Source: Terribacillus halophilus
GTDB taxonomy: Bacteria; Bacillota; Bacilli; Bacillales; Amphibacillaceae
NCBI RefSeq assembly: GCF_900101385.1
Contig: NZ_FMZB01000005.1
Span: 210,057-274,056 of the forward strand
Reading direction: 5' to 3'
Length of the DNA: 64,000 nucleotides
A model generated the notes under the pieces. The model saw nothing but the letters and a program-made list of their open reading frames with translations. It was not told the DNA's origin and ran no database searches. Below are positions 52,225-61,079 of this stretch, in pieces (the stretch's first letter is position 1; every line of letters begins with the position of its first letter). The translations under genes were made by a program, and so were the position numbers.

Positions 52225-52563
52225 ATGGGACAGCAAAGGACTTTCCAAGCTACGGAACAGCTAATACATAATAGGGACCATTCCGATAAGAAGAAGGTTT
52301 TGAAGACTCCTATTGATGGGATTAGGGAAAATGACAAGGATTTCTATTCTTATGTAAATAAAATAATCATTAGTGAAGATCAAAAAGGAAAAATCATTGA
52401 TGCAATGAAGAAAGAAACGAAAGACCGAATGAAACATGATGAGGTAATCTGTGAGAATATTACAAAGAAAGTAAATAAAGCAGTGAATACATTCAATGAG
52501 CAAGTGACAGAAATGAAGGAGCAGCGAATATCGGTTACCTATGAAGATCACAATATGGAATGA
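52225..52563 (+). CDS. Small helical partner protein candidate
   Basis: A 112-residue, highly charged protein expected to be almost entirely helical, without signal peptide or membrane segment. The gene begins at the base after the lipase stop, with AAGGAGG at 52213-52219. Small helical proteins beside LXG-type effectors bind their targeting domain as chaperones and secretion partners (Lap/TlaA type). No sequence family is recognised, so the role rests on context. Confidence 0.6.
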   Translation: MGQQRTFQATEQLIHNRDHSDKKKVLKTPIDGIRENDKDFYSYVNKIIISEDQKGKIIDAMKKETKDRMKHDEVICENITKKVNKAVNTFNEQVTEMKEQRISVTYEDHNME

Positions 52564-52605
52564 AGAAGGGACTAGCCATGTATACTAGTTCCTTCTTGTT
52601 GTTTT
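52563..52605 (+). terminator. Terminator of the lipase module
   Basis: AAGAAGGGACTAG and CTAGTTCCTTCTT form a 13-bp stem (one G-U), 9-nt loop, then TTGTTGTTTTG. Confidence 0.75.
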
Positions 52606-52788
52606 GATATTTACAAATCAAACACATCTCCATCACCGTTGAGACCACGATACACAAATTCTTCTCACTTAATGTGATCTGCTTTGTTAGTAATGAATTT
52701 ATGCTAAGGGATCTGCAAAATGTTATTGATTTTTTAAACTCATTGACAGTGGATATAATCGAGATAAATTTCTAGGAGGAATACCAAA

Positions 52789-53472
52789 ATGCTAAACGAC
52801 GTCAAAAATAATTTGATTGTATCTTGTCAAGCTTTACCGGAAGAACCATTGCACAGCTCATTTATCATGTCCAAGATGGCATTGGCTGCAAAGCAAGGAG
52901 GAGCAAAAGGTATACGTGCAAATTCTAAAGAAGACATTATTGAAATAAAAAAAGAAGTGAACTTGCCAGTCGTTGGAATAATTAAGCGTGATTATGAAGG
53001 TTCATCGGTATATATCACACCAACTTATCAAGAAATAGATGAGCTGCTGGAAAGCGGTTGTGAGATGATTGCCATGGATGCCACAGAAAGAAGAAGGCCT
53101 GAAAATATCGAGCTAATTAAATTAGTCAAGTACGTTCGAGAAAAAGACCCAACCATACAATTGATGGCCGATATTGCTACCCTTGAGGACGCTATACAAG
53201 CTAATCAGCTTGGTTTTGATTGTGTTTCGACGACATTGTATGGCTATACAGAGGACACAAGTAACAAAAAGCTTTACGATAATGATTTCGAATTTTTAAA
53301 AAGAATTATCGAAAATGTCAGTATTCCTGTAATAGCTGAAGGGAATATACTGACCCCAGAAATGGCCAAACGGTGCTTATATATTGGTGCATATGCTGTG
53401 GTGGTTGGCGGTGCGATAACAAGACCGCAGCAGATAACCGAACGATTCAGTGAAGAGATACAACTAGGTTAG
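52789..53472 (+). CDS. nanE: N-acetylmannosamine-6-phosphate 2-epimerase
   Basis: A 227-residue TIM-barrel epimerase converting ManNAc-6-P to GlcNAc-6-P in sialic acid or ManNAc use. Family motifs: LIVSCQALPEEPLHSSFIMS (about residues 9-28), GGAKGIRANS (about 37-46), VGIIKRDY (about 62), AMDATERRRP (about 91-100) and IAEGNILTPE (about 184). AGGAGG precedes ATG 52789. No nanA, nanK or transporter is near, so it is an orphan here. Confidence 0.92.
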   Translation: MLNDVKNNLIVSCQALPEEPLHSSFIMSKMALAAKQGGAKGIRANSKEDIIEIKKEVNLPVVGIIKRDYEGSSVYITPTYQEIDELLESGCEMIAMDATERRRPENIELIKLVKYVREKDPTIQLMADIATLEDAIQANQLGFDCVSTTLYGYTEDTSNKKLYDNDFEFLKRIIENVSIPVIAEGNILTPEMAKRCLYIGAYAVVVGGAITRPQQITERFSEEIQLG

Positions 53473-53515
53473 TAGATTTGTAAGTAGATGTTCTATATTT
53501 TTGAATGGATAAATG

Positions 53516-53550
53516 CAGGGTAGATTCACCAGGATTCTGCCCTGTTTTTT
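53516..53550 (+). terminator. Terminator after nanE
   Basis: CAGGGTAGA and TCTGCCCTG (one G-U) followed by TTTTTT. Confidence 0.8.
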
Positions 53551-53689
53551 ACTTCATCATCCGTAGTCAGGAATAATGCAATATAAATGAATTTGATTTA
53601 TATGGTAAAATATTCAAAGAGTATTAGATATAAAAAATAATACAGTTATTTAAGAGAGAAAAATAAGGAAGAAAGGGAGTATTGTATTG

Positions 53690-54406
53690 ATGAATAGTAA
53701 GAGAAAACTGTTAATAGGAATGTGTACAACTGGATTACTTCTATTGGCTGCTTGCGGAAACGCCTCTGACGAATCGACTGCTGCTTCTGATAACGATGTT
53801 CAAGATAAGAATATAACCCAAAATAAAAATGCTGATTCTACAAATGCGGATTCATCAGAAAATGATTTACGTGCTGACACCGATGAAAAAGGTGATAGCA
53901 ACACAAACACCGACACGGAAGATAAAGGAAATAACGACACATATACCGATGCAAATAATACAAGTAGTAACGATGCAAATGAGAAAGTAAATAATGACTC
54001 TAATAGCGATAAGAAAGAAGACGATGCTTCAACTGGTAGTACAGCAAGTCTGAAGGAAGAATATCTCGATAAATTAAATGCAGCTAGTACGGAAACGGAA
54101 GAATCAAGGAACAACCCAGCTGATTCCTCTACATATGCTATGAAGAATGTTGAAGGAAATAATTATACCGTTTGGGATGGATTGTTGAATGAAATTTATC
54201 AAGTCTTAGAGAATCAGCTTACTGCAGAGGATATGGAGCACTTAAGACAAGAACAGCAAAAATGGATAGATTATCGTGATAATAGTGCAAAAGAGGCGTC
54301 ACTAAAGTATGAAGGCGGTACAATGGAAAACTTGGAATATACGAGTGTGCTGGTGAATCTCACCGAAGATAGGTGCTTTGAATTAGTTGAAAACTATATG
54401 AAATAA
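53690..54406 (+). CDS. Lipoprotein with LprI-like (DUF1311) domain
   Basis: A 238-residue lipoprotein: lipobox LLAAC with Cys22, a low-complexity linker rich in Asp, Asn, Ser and Thr (about residues 25-120) and a C-terminal LprI-type lysozyme-inhibitor-like domain (GLLNEIYQVLENQLTAEDME, then LRQEQQKWIDYRDNSAKEAS). The linker would carry the domain through the wall. The family includes a mycobacterial lysozyme inhibitor, but many Bacillus members are uncharacterised. ATG 53690 follows AAAGGGAG. Confidence 0.78.
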   Translation: MNSKRKLLIGMCTTGLLLLAACGNASDESTAASDNDVQDKNITQNKNADSTNADSSENDLRADTDEKGDSNTNTDTEDKGNNDTYTDANNTSSNDANEKVNNDSNSDKKEDDASTGSTASLKEEYLDKLNAASTETEESRNNPADSSTYAMKNVEGNNYTVWDGLLNEIYQVLENQLTAEDMEHLRQEQQKWIDYRDNSAKEASLKYEGGTMENLEYTSVLVNLTEDRCFELVENYMK

Positions 54407-54459
54407 TGTTTTTTTAAGGTGAGGGAGTAATCGTGGAAATTAAATGAAAGGATGATTCG

Positions 54460-54765
54460 TTGAAGTACCTTTCTAAGGGAAACTGGTCATACTATATTGC
54501 CGTTTTGACAGTGGTTTTAACGGTTTTGATAAGGTATATATTTGAAATATATATCGATGATCTTCATCCTGTAGTTATTGTCATGATTGCTTTAGTTCTT
54601 ATAACGCTTCCAATCTTCGGGATAATCTATGCGTTTTATATAAAGCGTATGTGGTTAAGGATAGTAATGTTAGCTATGCATCTCTTGATTGGATGTTTTG
54701 CAATACGGTTGAGTTTTTTGGGTATTTACTTTCTACTTTTAGTTTATTTATGGATAATGTTTTGA
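54460..54765 (+). CDS. Small membrane protein, unknown (local family)
   Basis: A 101-residue protein from TTG 54460 with GAAAGGATG upstream. Three hydrophobic helices, with PIFGIIYAFYIKRMWLRIVM at about residues 49-68. That block is very close to PLIGLIYAFFIKGLWLRVAM in the broken gene at 57296 and weaker in 44966. No known family. Confidence 0.55.
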   Translation: MKYLSKGNWSYYIAVLTVVLTVLIRYIFEIYIDDLHPVVIVMIALVLITLPIFGIIYAFYIKRMWLRIVMLAMHLLIGCFAIRLSFLGIYFLLLVYLWIMF

Positions 54766-54794
54766 GTATATCTTACATCTTTTAATATGGACCT

Positions 54795-54848
54795 AATAAA
54801 CAGTGTGATGGAATACTTTTCAATGCACTGTTTATTTGATGATAATAA
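54795..54848 (+). terminator. Inverted repeat, probable terminator after 54460 gene
   Basis: AATAAACAGTG (54795-54805) and CACTGTTTATT (54836-54846) pair perfectly with a 30-nt loop. Confidence 0.5.
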
Positions 54849-54968
54849 AAATGGAATGTTCATAATTTACTGTCGTTTGATAAAGCGTGTTCAAGCATGC
54901 TATAAGTGTAAAAGAGAGTTATATGATAAGATTTTAAATTGGTATAGATAATGAAAGGAATTTTTTAT

Positions 54969-55949
54969 ATGATAGATAATTTCTGGCGTGATTTACCACG
55001 ACCGTTTTTTGTGCTGGCGCCAATGGAAGATGTGACGGATGTTGTGTTTCGTCATGTGGTAAGTGAAGCGGGCAGACCTGATGTGTTTTTTACCGAGTTT
55101 ACAAACTCGGAGAGCTATTGCCATCCAGATGGGAAGGATAGCGTTCGCGGCCGTTTGACGTTCACAGAAGATGAACAGCCAATGGTGGCCCATATATGGG
55201 GAGACAAGCCTGAAAACTTCCGTCAAATGAGTATTGGGATGGCGGAACAAGGATTTAAGGGTGTGGATATCAATATGGGCTGTCCTGTACCGAATGTAGC
55301 TGGCAATGGAAAGGGAAGCGGTCTTATCTGCCGTCCCGAGGTTGCTGCAGAATTGATCCAAGCTGCAAAAGCAGGGGGATTGCCTGTTAGCGTGAAGACA
55401 AGACTTGGTTACACGGACATAGATGAATGGCGCGATTGGCTGACACATGTATTGAAGCAGGATATTGCCAATCTTTCCATCCACCTGCGTACCAGAGCGG
55501 AAATGAGCAAGGTGGATGCGCATTGGGAACTGATTCCGGAAATCAAGAAACTTCGTGATGAGATAGCACCGGATACGCTTCTAACGATAAATGGGGATAT
55601 CCCCGATCGTGAAACTGGCTTGAAGCTTGCTGAACAATATGGTGTGGATGGGATTATGATCGGGCGCGGTATTTTTACCAATCCATTTGCTTTTGAAAAG
55701 GAACCGACAGAGCATACTAGTAAGGAACTGCTTGATCTTTTAAGGCTGCATTTGGATCTGCATGATCAATATTCCAAAACAGAAGCCCGTGCGTACAAAC
55801 CTCTTCCACGCTTCTTTAAAATTTATCTCCGTGGATTCCGAGGGGCAAGTGATTTAAGAAATCAATGCATGAACACAAAATCAACAGATGAAGTGCGTGC
55901 ACTACTCGATGACTTTGAGAAGAAGTATCTTGCTGGAGCAGCGGAATAG
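54969..55949 (+). CDS. dus: tRNA-dihydrouridine synthase
   Basis: A 326-residue FMN-dependent enzyme reducing uridine to dihydrouridine in tRNA D-loops. The TIM-barrel start reads [20 protein letters not shown], the catalytic Cys105 is in [13 protein letters not shown], and [18 protein letters not shown] and [13 protein letters not shown] are the FMN and tRNA site blocks. ATG 54969 has AAAGGAA nine bases before it. Which of the Bacillus Dus groups it belongs to cannot be told by eye. Confidence 0.92.
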   Translation: MIDNFWRDLPRPFFVLAPMEDVTDVVFRHVVSEAGRPDVFFTEFTNSESYCHPDGKDSVRGRLTFTEDEQPMVAHIWGDKPENFRQMSIGMAEQGFKGVDINMGCPVPNVAGNGKGSGLICRPEVAAELIQAAKAGGLPVSVKTRLGYTDIDEWRDWLTHVLKQDIANLSIHLRTRAEMSKVDAHWELIPEIKKLRDEIAPDTLLTINGDIPDRETGLKLAEQYGVDGIMIGRGIFTNPFAFEKEPTEHTSKELLDLLRLHLDLHDQYSKTEARAYKPLPRFFKIYLRGFRGASDLRNQCMNTKSTDEVRALLDDFEKKYLAGAAE

Positions 55950-56002
55950 AGGTTTTCCAATTCACTTAAGACGGATTGCAAAATTGAACCGATAAAAGAA
56001 AG

Positions 56003-56034
56003 AAGCCTGGAACACTTACGTTTCAGGCCTTTTC
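56003..56034 (+). terminator. Terminator after dus
   Basis: AAGCCTG with CAGGCCTT (one bulged base), then TTTCG. Confidence 0.6.
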
Positions 56035-56217
56035 GTATTAGATGATATCCAATACGAAAGTGATGGTTGAAGAACGGAATGGAGGTAGCGTAAAGTGATT
56101 TCTGCCGGAGTAAACTACAAATAAGCAAGATAGTTGCTCCTTGTGTCCTATGTTAACATTTCCTTCCTTCATTCATATACTACATCCAGGTTACAATACG
56201 TAAAGGATGGGATAATC

Positions 56218-56877
56218 ATGCTCTTTGTGGGGCTGATCCTCTTGGTCATTGCTGTAAGCTTGGACAGTTTTGGTGTAGGGGTTACTTATGGTATGAGGCG
56301 GATTCGCATTCCTTTTTTACCGCTATTAATCATCATGTTATGTTCTGGACTTATGGTTTTGATTTCCATGACCATTGGGAGTTTATTAAGTTCTTTTATT
56401 TCGATCGATTTTGCAGAAATAATCGGAAGCCTCATTTTAGTTTCAATCGGGTTATTCAGTCTGTTTCATGTTCTCCGATCTAATAATAATGGTTCCGTTG
56501 AAGAAAACGTAATAACACATAATAAACAAGAAGAAAAAGAATGGAAGATTGAAATAAAGAAATTAGGTTTGTTCATAACGATACTTAAGAAACCACAACG
56601 GGCGGACTTGGACCGCTCAGGTACAATTTCGGCAAAAGAAGCCCTGTTACTAGGTTTTGCCCTTGCTTTGGATGCATTTGGCGCTGGAATAGGAGCAGCT
56701 ATGCTCGGTGGGTATTCACCATTTGTAACTGCAACGTTGGTCGCAATAATGAGCGGACTTTTTATTTTTTTGGGTATTAAATCGGGTTATATCTTAGCAA
56801 AAATAAAATGGATGCATCGATTGGCATTTTTACCACCATGCCTATTGATAGCCCTTGGGCTATTCAAGATTCTATAA
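56218..56877 (+). CDS. YtaF/MntP-like membrane protein
   Basis: A 219-residue six-helix protein. Two related halves each contain an Asp-rich helix motif: AVSLDSFGVGVTYGM (about residues 10-24) and ALALDAFGAGIGAAML (about 156-171), as in MntP manganese exporters and the sporulation membrane protein YtaF. A loop with RADLDRSGTISAKEA (about 135-149) looks like an EF-hand-type calcium site, a YtaF feature. ATG 56218 is chosen for AAGGATGGG just upstream. Confidence 0.82.
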   Translation: MLFVGLILLVIAVSLDSFGVGVTYGMRRIRIPFLPLLIIMLCSGLMVLISMTIGSLLSSFISIDFAEIIGSLILVSIGLFSLFHVLRSNNNGSVEENVITHNKQEEKEWKIEIKKLGLFITILKKPQRADLDRSGTISAKEALLLGFALALDAFGAGIGAAMLGGYSPFVTATLVAIMSGLFIFLGIKSGYILAKIKWMHRLAFLPPCLLIALGLFKIL

Positions 56878-57295
56878 GGAATGAAATACATGGATTCATT
56901 GCTCAAGAATCCCATGTGTGACTGAGCGTAAAATGTTAAATGATGATCAAGAGAAAGTTCTCGCGAATAGGGTGCCTTTTTCCCCATCAGCTTTTAAGTA
57001 TCGCCACCTCCATCAAAGAAGGCACCCTGCAGAGAATTACGCTATTATGAGGTTCAAATCCATCTATTATGATCTGTCCCTTGCTTCAAATTCAACACTC
57101 CTTAAGGCATTCCATTTTGCTGGTTCTGCTTGAAAAACTGTGTGTCATAATCCGTGTTATCAAAATATCATTTAACTACGTACCTCAATTTTTGTTATTA
57201 ACTAGTCTCTCCTAATGGCAAATTATGGTGTTATAATGGTAAACGAGCGACGTATAGGGAAGTACGATTAGTTGCTTAAATAAACGAGGGAAACA
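56878..57295. other. Gene-free stretch with a spaced inverted repeat
   Basis: AGGGTGCCTT (near 56968) and AAGGCACCCT (near 57019-57028) are exact inverted repeats about 40 bases apart. On the - strand the interior contains GATGGAGGTGGCGATA and AAGCTGATGGGGAAAA. No convincing coding frame or known riboswitch was identified. Confidence 0.45.
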
Positions 57296-57548
57296 TTGTC
57301 ATATTATAGTACAGCATCAATGGTAATTATTTATGTAATGGGGATGTCCTTACTCCTCATGGATGCATTGCCCTTCCAGCCCCTGGGTGGATGATTGTAT
57401 TTCCGCTTATAGGGTTAATATATGCATTTTCATAAAAGGATTGTGGCTGAGAGTAGCTATGATGATCCTAAATGTTGTAATAGGGTTCATCACTGTTCCT
57501 TTGGGTACAATGGCAATCCTATTTAACTTCTTTACAGGTTTTGATTAA
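57296..57548 (+). pseudogene. Frameshifted small membrane protein gene
   Basis: From TTG 57296 (GAGGGA upstream) the frame reads LSYYSTASMVIIYVMGMSLL and MDALPFQPLGG then TGA. Another frame supplies MIVFPLIGLIYAF and a further one CIFIKGLWLRVAMM, NVVIGFITVPLGT and a normal end at 57548. Joined, they would give a three-helix protein of about 80 residues like the one at 54460. At least two indels are needed. Confidence 0.6.
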
Positions 57549-57610
57549 CTGAGATTATTTATTGTATGTTGTATCTTGTTCGCGAAGGTACAGTAAATAT
57601 TGTAACGTGA

Positions 57611-57865
57611 TCAGTTATCCGATCTCTTATCCTTAATCCTTTCAATCAGCAACACGGATGCAATGATTATAACCAAAATGTCCACCAAACCGAACGAATT
57701 GAAAAATGCGTCACCAAATGTTTGACCATTACTTAGTCTATAAATAAACGAACCTAATGAGAATAGTGCAAAATAAACAAACATGTAAGACAATCGTCCA
57801 GATGCCAACCAGACTATGACCCCTAGAATGATTACACCCAAGATAAGCCATCCACTGGCAGTCAT
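57611..57865 (-). CDS. Small membrane protein, unknown
   Basis: An 84-residue - strand protein with three hydrophobic helices and a charged C-terminus (ERIKDKRSDN). The ATG at 57865 has a clear AGAGAGGTGATTTC in front, which supports a real gene. Family unknown. Confidence 0.6.
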   Translation of the reverse strand: MTASGWLILGVIILGVIVWLASGRLSYMFVYFALFSLGSFIYRLSNGQTFGDAFFNSFGLVDILVIIIASVLLIERIKDKRSDN

Positions 57866-58206
57866 GAAATCACCTCTCTTTTATTTACCCATATATATTT
57901 TCCACTAAAAACATCGGAGTAGTCAAAAAACGATGCTTTTACGTCGTTGTTGTGACAGCCATTGTAATAGATTTATTGAATTATTGGAAGATAATGAGGA
58001 TAGAGATGAACTTAAAATCTTGCAGACGTGGATCAGCGTATTTCCAATAAGCATCCTCTGAAAATAAGAAATGGAAAAAATCGCGGCACTTGTTTCCCTT
58101 CCTTTATTTACTCACTTTAATTGTGTCACCTTATATAACATCCAAACAATACAGCAAGAATATGCCCGATGCTAAACTTGTACTTAAGATGGTAGGTGTT
58201 TTATAA
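57866..58206. other. Intergenic stretch without a supported gene
   Basis: AAAACATCG (57907-57915) and CGATGCTTTT (57931-57940) could form a hairpin. A blocked frame just before 58206 encodes a hydrophobic tail (HLFPFLYLLTLIVSPYITSK) without a start codon, perhaps the worn 3' end of another membrane protein gene. Confidence 0.35.
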
Positions 58207-58533
58207 ATGCTGATTCTCATATGTGGTATTGGTCACTTAATGGGTAGTCTCATGCTTAAGTTGTCTGATCCAGGGAGCATCAACAGGATGGCAGGCTACA
58301 GAACGAAACGATCCATGAAAAATGAAGCTTTATGGAATTTCGGGCAATCATACGCTGCGAAGTTGCTTGTGTTGGTGGGGGTAGTGAACATTATCATTGG
58401 AGGGATGGTGTTAGTATTTTTCCCCTACGACAATGAGTTATATATATTTGTTGAATTGGTATGGGTCATTTTTTCATTGATATTCGTGTATTGTTTGACT
58501 GAATGGAAATTAAAGCGGTTAGATGAAAAATGA
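58207..58533 (+). CDS. SdpI-like membrane protein
   Basis: A 108-residue protein with three hydrophobic segments. AGYRTKRSMKNEALWNFGQS at about residues 29-48 matches the conserved cytoplasmic loop of the SdpI C-terminal half (G-x-R-T-x-x-[ST]-M-K-[ND]). SdpI gives immunity to the SdpC toxin in B. subtilis; short relatives are common and mostly uncharacterised. GGTAGGTG lies upstream. No sdpABC is visible. Confidence 0.7.
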   Translation: MLILICGIGHLMGSLMLKLSDPGSINRMAGYRTKRSMKNEALWNFGQSYAAKLLVLVGVVNIIIGGMVLVFFPYDNELYIFVELVWVIFSLIFVYCLTEWKLKRLDEK

Positions 58534-58710
58534 CAAACCCAAGTGATTCGTTCTTTGAAGCTCTCTACGCTATCTTTAAGCAATGGACGTAGAGTGGCCC
58601 TTGCTCCAGGGATGTATATAGTTCTTTACATAATGAACAAATAGTTGAATCGAAAAAGTTTGCCCGACGTAGGAATAATATACCTTAACCGATGGCCTGG
58701 AGGTGTACAA

Positions 58711-59370
58711 TTGATAAAAAGTAAAAAAATGTTATGGACGTCACTTGTTCTTTTCATTGTTACTACAGCAATGACCATTCCTTTTCCGCATAAAAATCCT
58801 TTGGGTGAGACGGTTGTAGCGATGTTTCAATTCCCGATTCGAACTGTTCATGGATTGCATTATATGGGAATCACTGCATTAATCTTATTTATTGCAAGTT
58901 TATTTTTCTTGACAAGATCATTGGAAAAGTATCATGTGCGAGCAGTTTTGCTTGCGATAGTTATCGCAGTTTTCCTCCCTTCCATGATTGTGGAATTTTA
59001 TCAAAAGACGCTGGCAACGGGAGTTGACGCTGTTTATTATGATGAAGAATGGAGTAATTGTGATTTCGAAATGGTTGACGGTTCAACATTGAGCGGAGAA
59101 TGTGAACTTCCTTTTGAAAATTATAGTAGTGATGATGTGGAATTTTCCGTTGAGTTTTATGAGAAATACGATTTCGAAGATGATACACCGATGGTTTCGC
59201 TCCTAAATGATAAAGCGCCTCATAAGGTCAGCTTGATGGGGAAAGAGAGAAAACTGGTAAAAATAAAAACTAGAATCGATGTTTCCGAGATGGAGAACCA
59301 CATAGAAGGTGGAAGTGCATCAGGTGTAAATATCATTATTAAGTCGGGTGAGAAGATGAGGAAGTTATGA
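58711..59370 (+). CDS. Membrane-anchored protein with extracellular domain, unknown
   Basis: A 219-residue protein from TTG 58711, which has GGAGGTG six bases upstream. Three hydrophobic segments in the first 100 residues are followed by about 115 residues of acidic, beta-rich sequence with one Cys pair (SNCDFEMVDGSTLSGECELP). It resembles no family I can name. It stands with SdpI-like and DUF3953-like genes. Confidence 0.65.
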   Translation: MIKSKKMLWTSLVLFIVTTAMTIPFPHKNPLGETVVAMFQFPIRTVHGLHYMGITALILFIASLFFLTRSLEKYHVRAVLLAIVIAVFLPSMIVEFYQKTLATGVDAVYYDEEWSNCDFEMVDGSTLSGECELPFENYSSDDVEFSVEFYEKYDFEDDTPMVSLLNDKAPHKVSLMGKERKLVKIKTRIDVSEMENHIEGGSASGVNIIIKSGEKMRKL

Positions 59371-59402
59371 AATGACTCGAGTATTATATGGAGGTTTAAT
59401 GG

Positions 59403-59627
59403 ATGTTAAAAGCACTTCATATTAGTTTAGCGCTTATTGTGGTCTGTCTTTCTGTTTATGGTTTCATGACGGGCAATCAAGAGATTTCTTATTATATGTT
59501 GTTATTTATGGGATTGATGTGTCTAGTGATGGGGATTTCTCAATATAAAGAGAAACGTAAATCTATGGCTGTCATTCTGTTTGTTACTTCGTTTTTTGTC
59601 CTATTCGTTTCTATATATACTGCTTAA
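59403..59627 (+). CDS. DUF3953-like small membrane protein (YczI-like)
   Basis: A 74-residue protein with three short helices and GISQYKEKRKSMAVILFVTS near residue 45, the typical Gly-x-x-x-Y-x-x-x-[KR]-[KR] turn of DUF3953/YczI proteins. GGAGGT lies at about 59391; ATG 59403 rather than ATG 59399 gives an open frame. Function unknown. Confidence 0.65.
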   Translation: MLKALHISLALIVVCLSVYGFMTGNQEISYYMLLFMGLMCLVMGISQYKEKRKSMAVILFVTSFFVLFVSIYTA

Positions 59628-59768
59628 ATTTTCCGAAGAAATGATGCTTTTAATCGATGAAAAAGCAGTACTGCAGGAGTATAAGCAGTTAAAACAATAA
59701 AATTTGCGTGTGATGCCCTGCATAGAAAGACTTCTGACTTTCTAAATAGTGAATTGGAGGTATTCAAG

Positions 59769-60758
59769 TTGAGGACTCTAAAGAAAGGCGATAAGATTGG
59801 TGTCTTTTCTCCTTCTTCACCAGCTTCCGTTTCGGCGGAGCAACGATATAAGCGAGGGAAATCATTTCTTGAACAAAAAGGGTTTCAGATTGTGGAAGGG
59901 TGTCTGACGGGGAAAAGTGAGATTTATCGGTCGGGCAGTCCCAAGGAAAGAGCGCAAGAATTGAATCAATTACTCCGGGATCCCTCCATAACGATGATCA
60001 TGGCAATGATTGGCGGTACGAATTCAAATAGTATGCTTCCTTACATTGATTATGAAGCATTTAAGAATGACCCAAAATTAGTAGTGGGATACTCGGATGC
60101 AACAGCAGTTTTGATGGCCTTATATACCAAAACGAATATACCTACTTACTATGGACCAGCCCTAGTTGCTTCTTTTGGGGAATTTGAGCCTTTAGTGAAT
60201 GATACATATGCTTATTTTGAGAAGTATTTTTGTGAACAACCTGTAACACCATATGTAATCCCAATGCCAAGCTATTGGTCGGATGAAGTGGTAAATTGGC
60301 TGGAGTACAGTAAAGAAAAGACTTTATATGATAATAAGTGGATCGGTGTAAATGAAGGGATGGCTGAAGGACGTTTGGTCGGTGGAAATAATAATGCGAT
60401 GTATGGATTCATTGGCACACCGTATTTTCCACAGTTTGAACAGGGAGACATTTTATTGATTGAAGATACTGCAAAAAATGCTGCGGTAGTGGAGAAGAAT
60501 ATAGCAATGCTTAAGCTTCATGGCGTTTTTGACAAGGTCTCCGGAATCATTCTAGGAAAGCATGAGCAGTATGATGATCTGGGAACGGGCAAACAATCTT
60601 TAGATATATTGCTGGAACAATTGGATGGTAAGCAAATCCCGATTTTAGCCGAATTCGACTGTTGTCATACGCATCCGATGATTCCTTTGGCGATTGGGAA
60701 AAAAGTACGCATTGATACAAAGAGAAAGGAAGTTACTTGTTTGGAAAAATGGCTGTAA
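59769..60758 (+). CDS. S66 family LD-carboxypeptidase / MccF-like
   Basis: A 329-residue serine peptidase of clan SS. The nucleophile is Ser109 in VVGYSDATAV, Glu in LLIEDTAKN (about 228) and His in DCCHTHPMIPLAIG (about 300) complete the Ser-Glu-His triad. Members trim peptidoglycan tetrapeptides in recycling or, as MccF, cleave microcin C7 and give resistance. The presence of Ile-Gly-Gly-Thr-Asn-Ser-Asn before the Ser is usual in both groups, so the substrate cannot be told. TTG 59769 follows GGAGGT by seven bases. Confidence 0.87.
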   Translation: MRTLKKGDKIGVFSPSSPASVSAEQRYKRGKSFLEQKGFQIVEGCLTGKSEIYRSGSPKERAQELNQLLRDPSITMIMAMIGGTNSNSMLPYIDYEAFKNDPKLVVGYSDATAVLMALYTKTNIPTYYGPALVASFGEFEPLVNDTYAYFEKYFCEQPVTPYVIPMPSYWSDEVVNWLEYSKEKTLYDNKWIGVNEGMAEGRLVGGNNNAMYGFIGTPYFPQFEQGDILLIEDTAKNAAVVEKNIAMLKLHGVFDKVSGIILGKHEQYDDLGTGKQSLDILLEQLDGKQIPILAEFDCCHTHPMIPLAIGKKVRIDTKRKEVTCLEKWL

Positions 60759-61020
60759 GGTAAAAGGCTGCTTTTAGTTTCTTTTAAAATTTATTCTGTT
60801 GTCTTACAAAGCGATTCTCTGCTTGCAGCTTCTCCAAGCAGGATTTATCATCCCTCACTAGCACTATATTTGTTCCAGCTGTGACAGGAATTTTTTATTG
60901 ATGAAGGAATAAGCATACAAAATGGATTTTAAATTAGTCATAGAGAACAGGTTAACGGAATTTTTGTGTAAAACTTAGTTTGCTGCTTATTTTATTATAT
61001 ATTTATCCCATTTCGTATCT

Positions 61021-61065
61021 ATATTTTGTTGTTATGTTTAGTGAAGAAACATAACAACAAAATAT
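61021..61065. promoter_or_regulatory. Perfect 19-bp inverted repeat in the 5' leader of the DUF3500 gene
   Basis: Arms at 61021-61039 (ATATTTTGTTGTTATGTTT) and 61047-61065 are exact complements with a 7-nt loop, ending two bases before the GGAGG ribosome site of the next gene. There is no T-run, so it is not a normal terminator. The rest of the gap 60759-61020 shows no gene. Confidence 0.7.
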
Positions 61066-61079
61066 GCGGAGGTACAGAT

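Noticed and set aside
53800..54114. Antisense open frame across the LprI-like lipoprotein linker
   Set aside because: Arises from the low-complexity Asp/Asn/Ser/Thr linker; no ribosome site.
56968..57028. Possible fluoride (crcB) or manganese (yybP-ykoY) riboswitch
   Set aside because: Some GATG and CTGATG words are present, but the order and pairing of the conserved segments do not match either consensus, and the adjacent MntP/YtaF gene lies on the wrong side.
56918..57133. 71-codon open frame in the gap after the YtaF-like gene
   Set aside because: No ribosome site, unusual composition, and it runs through the inverted repeat at 56968-57028.
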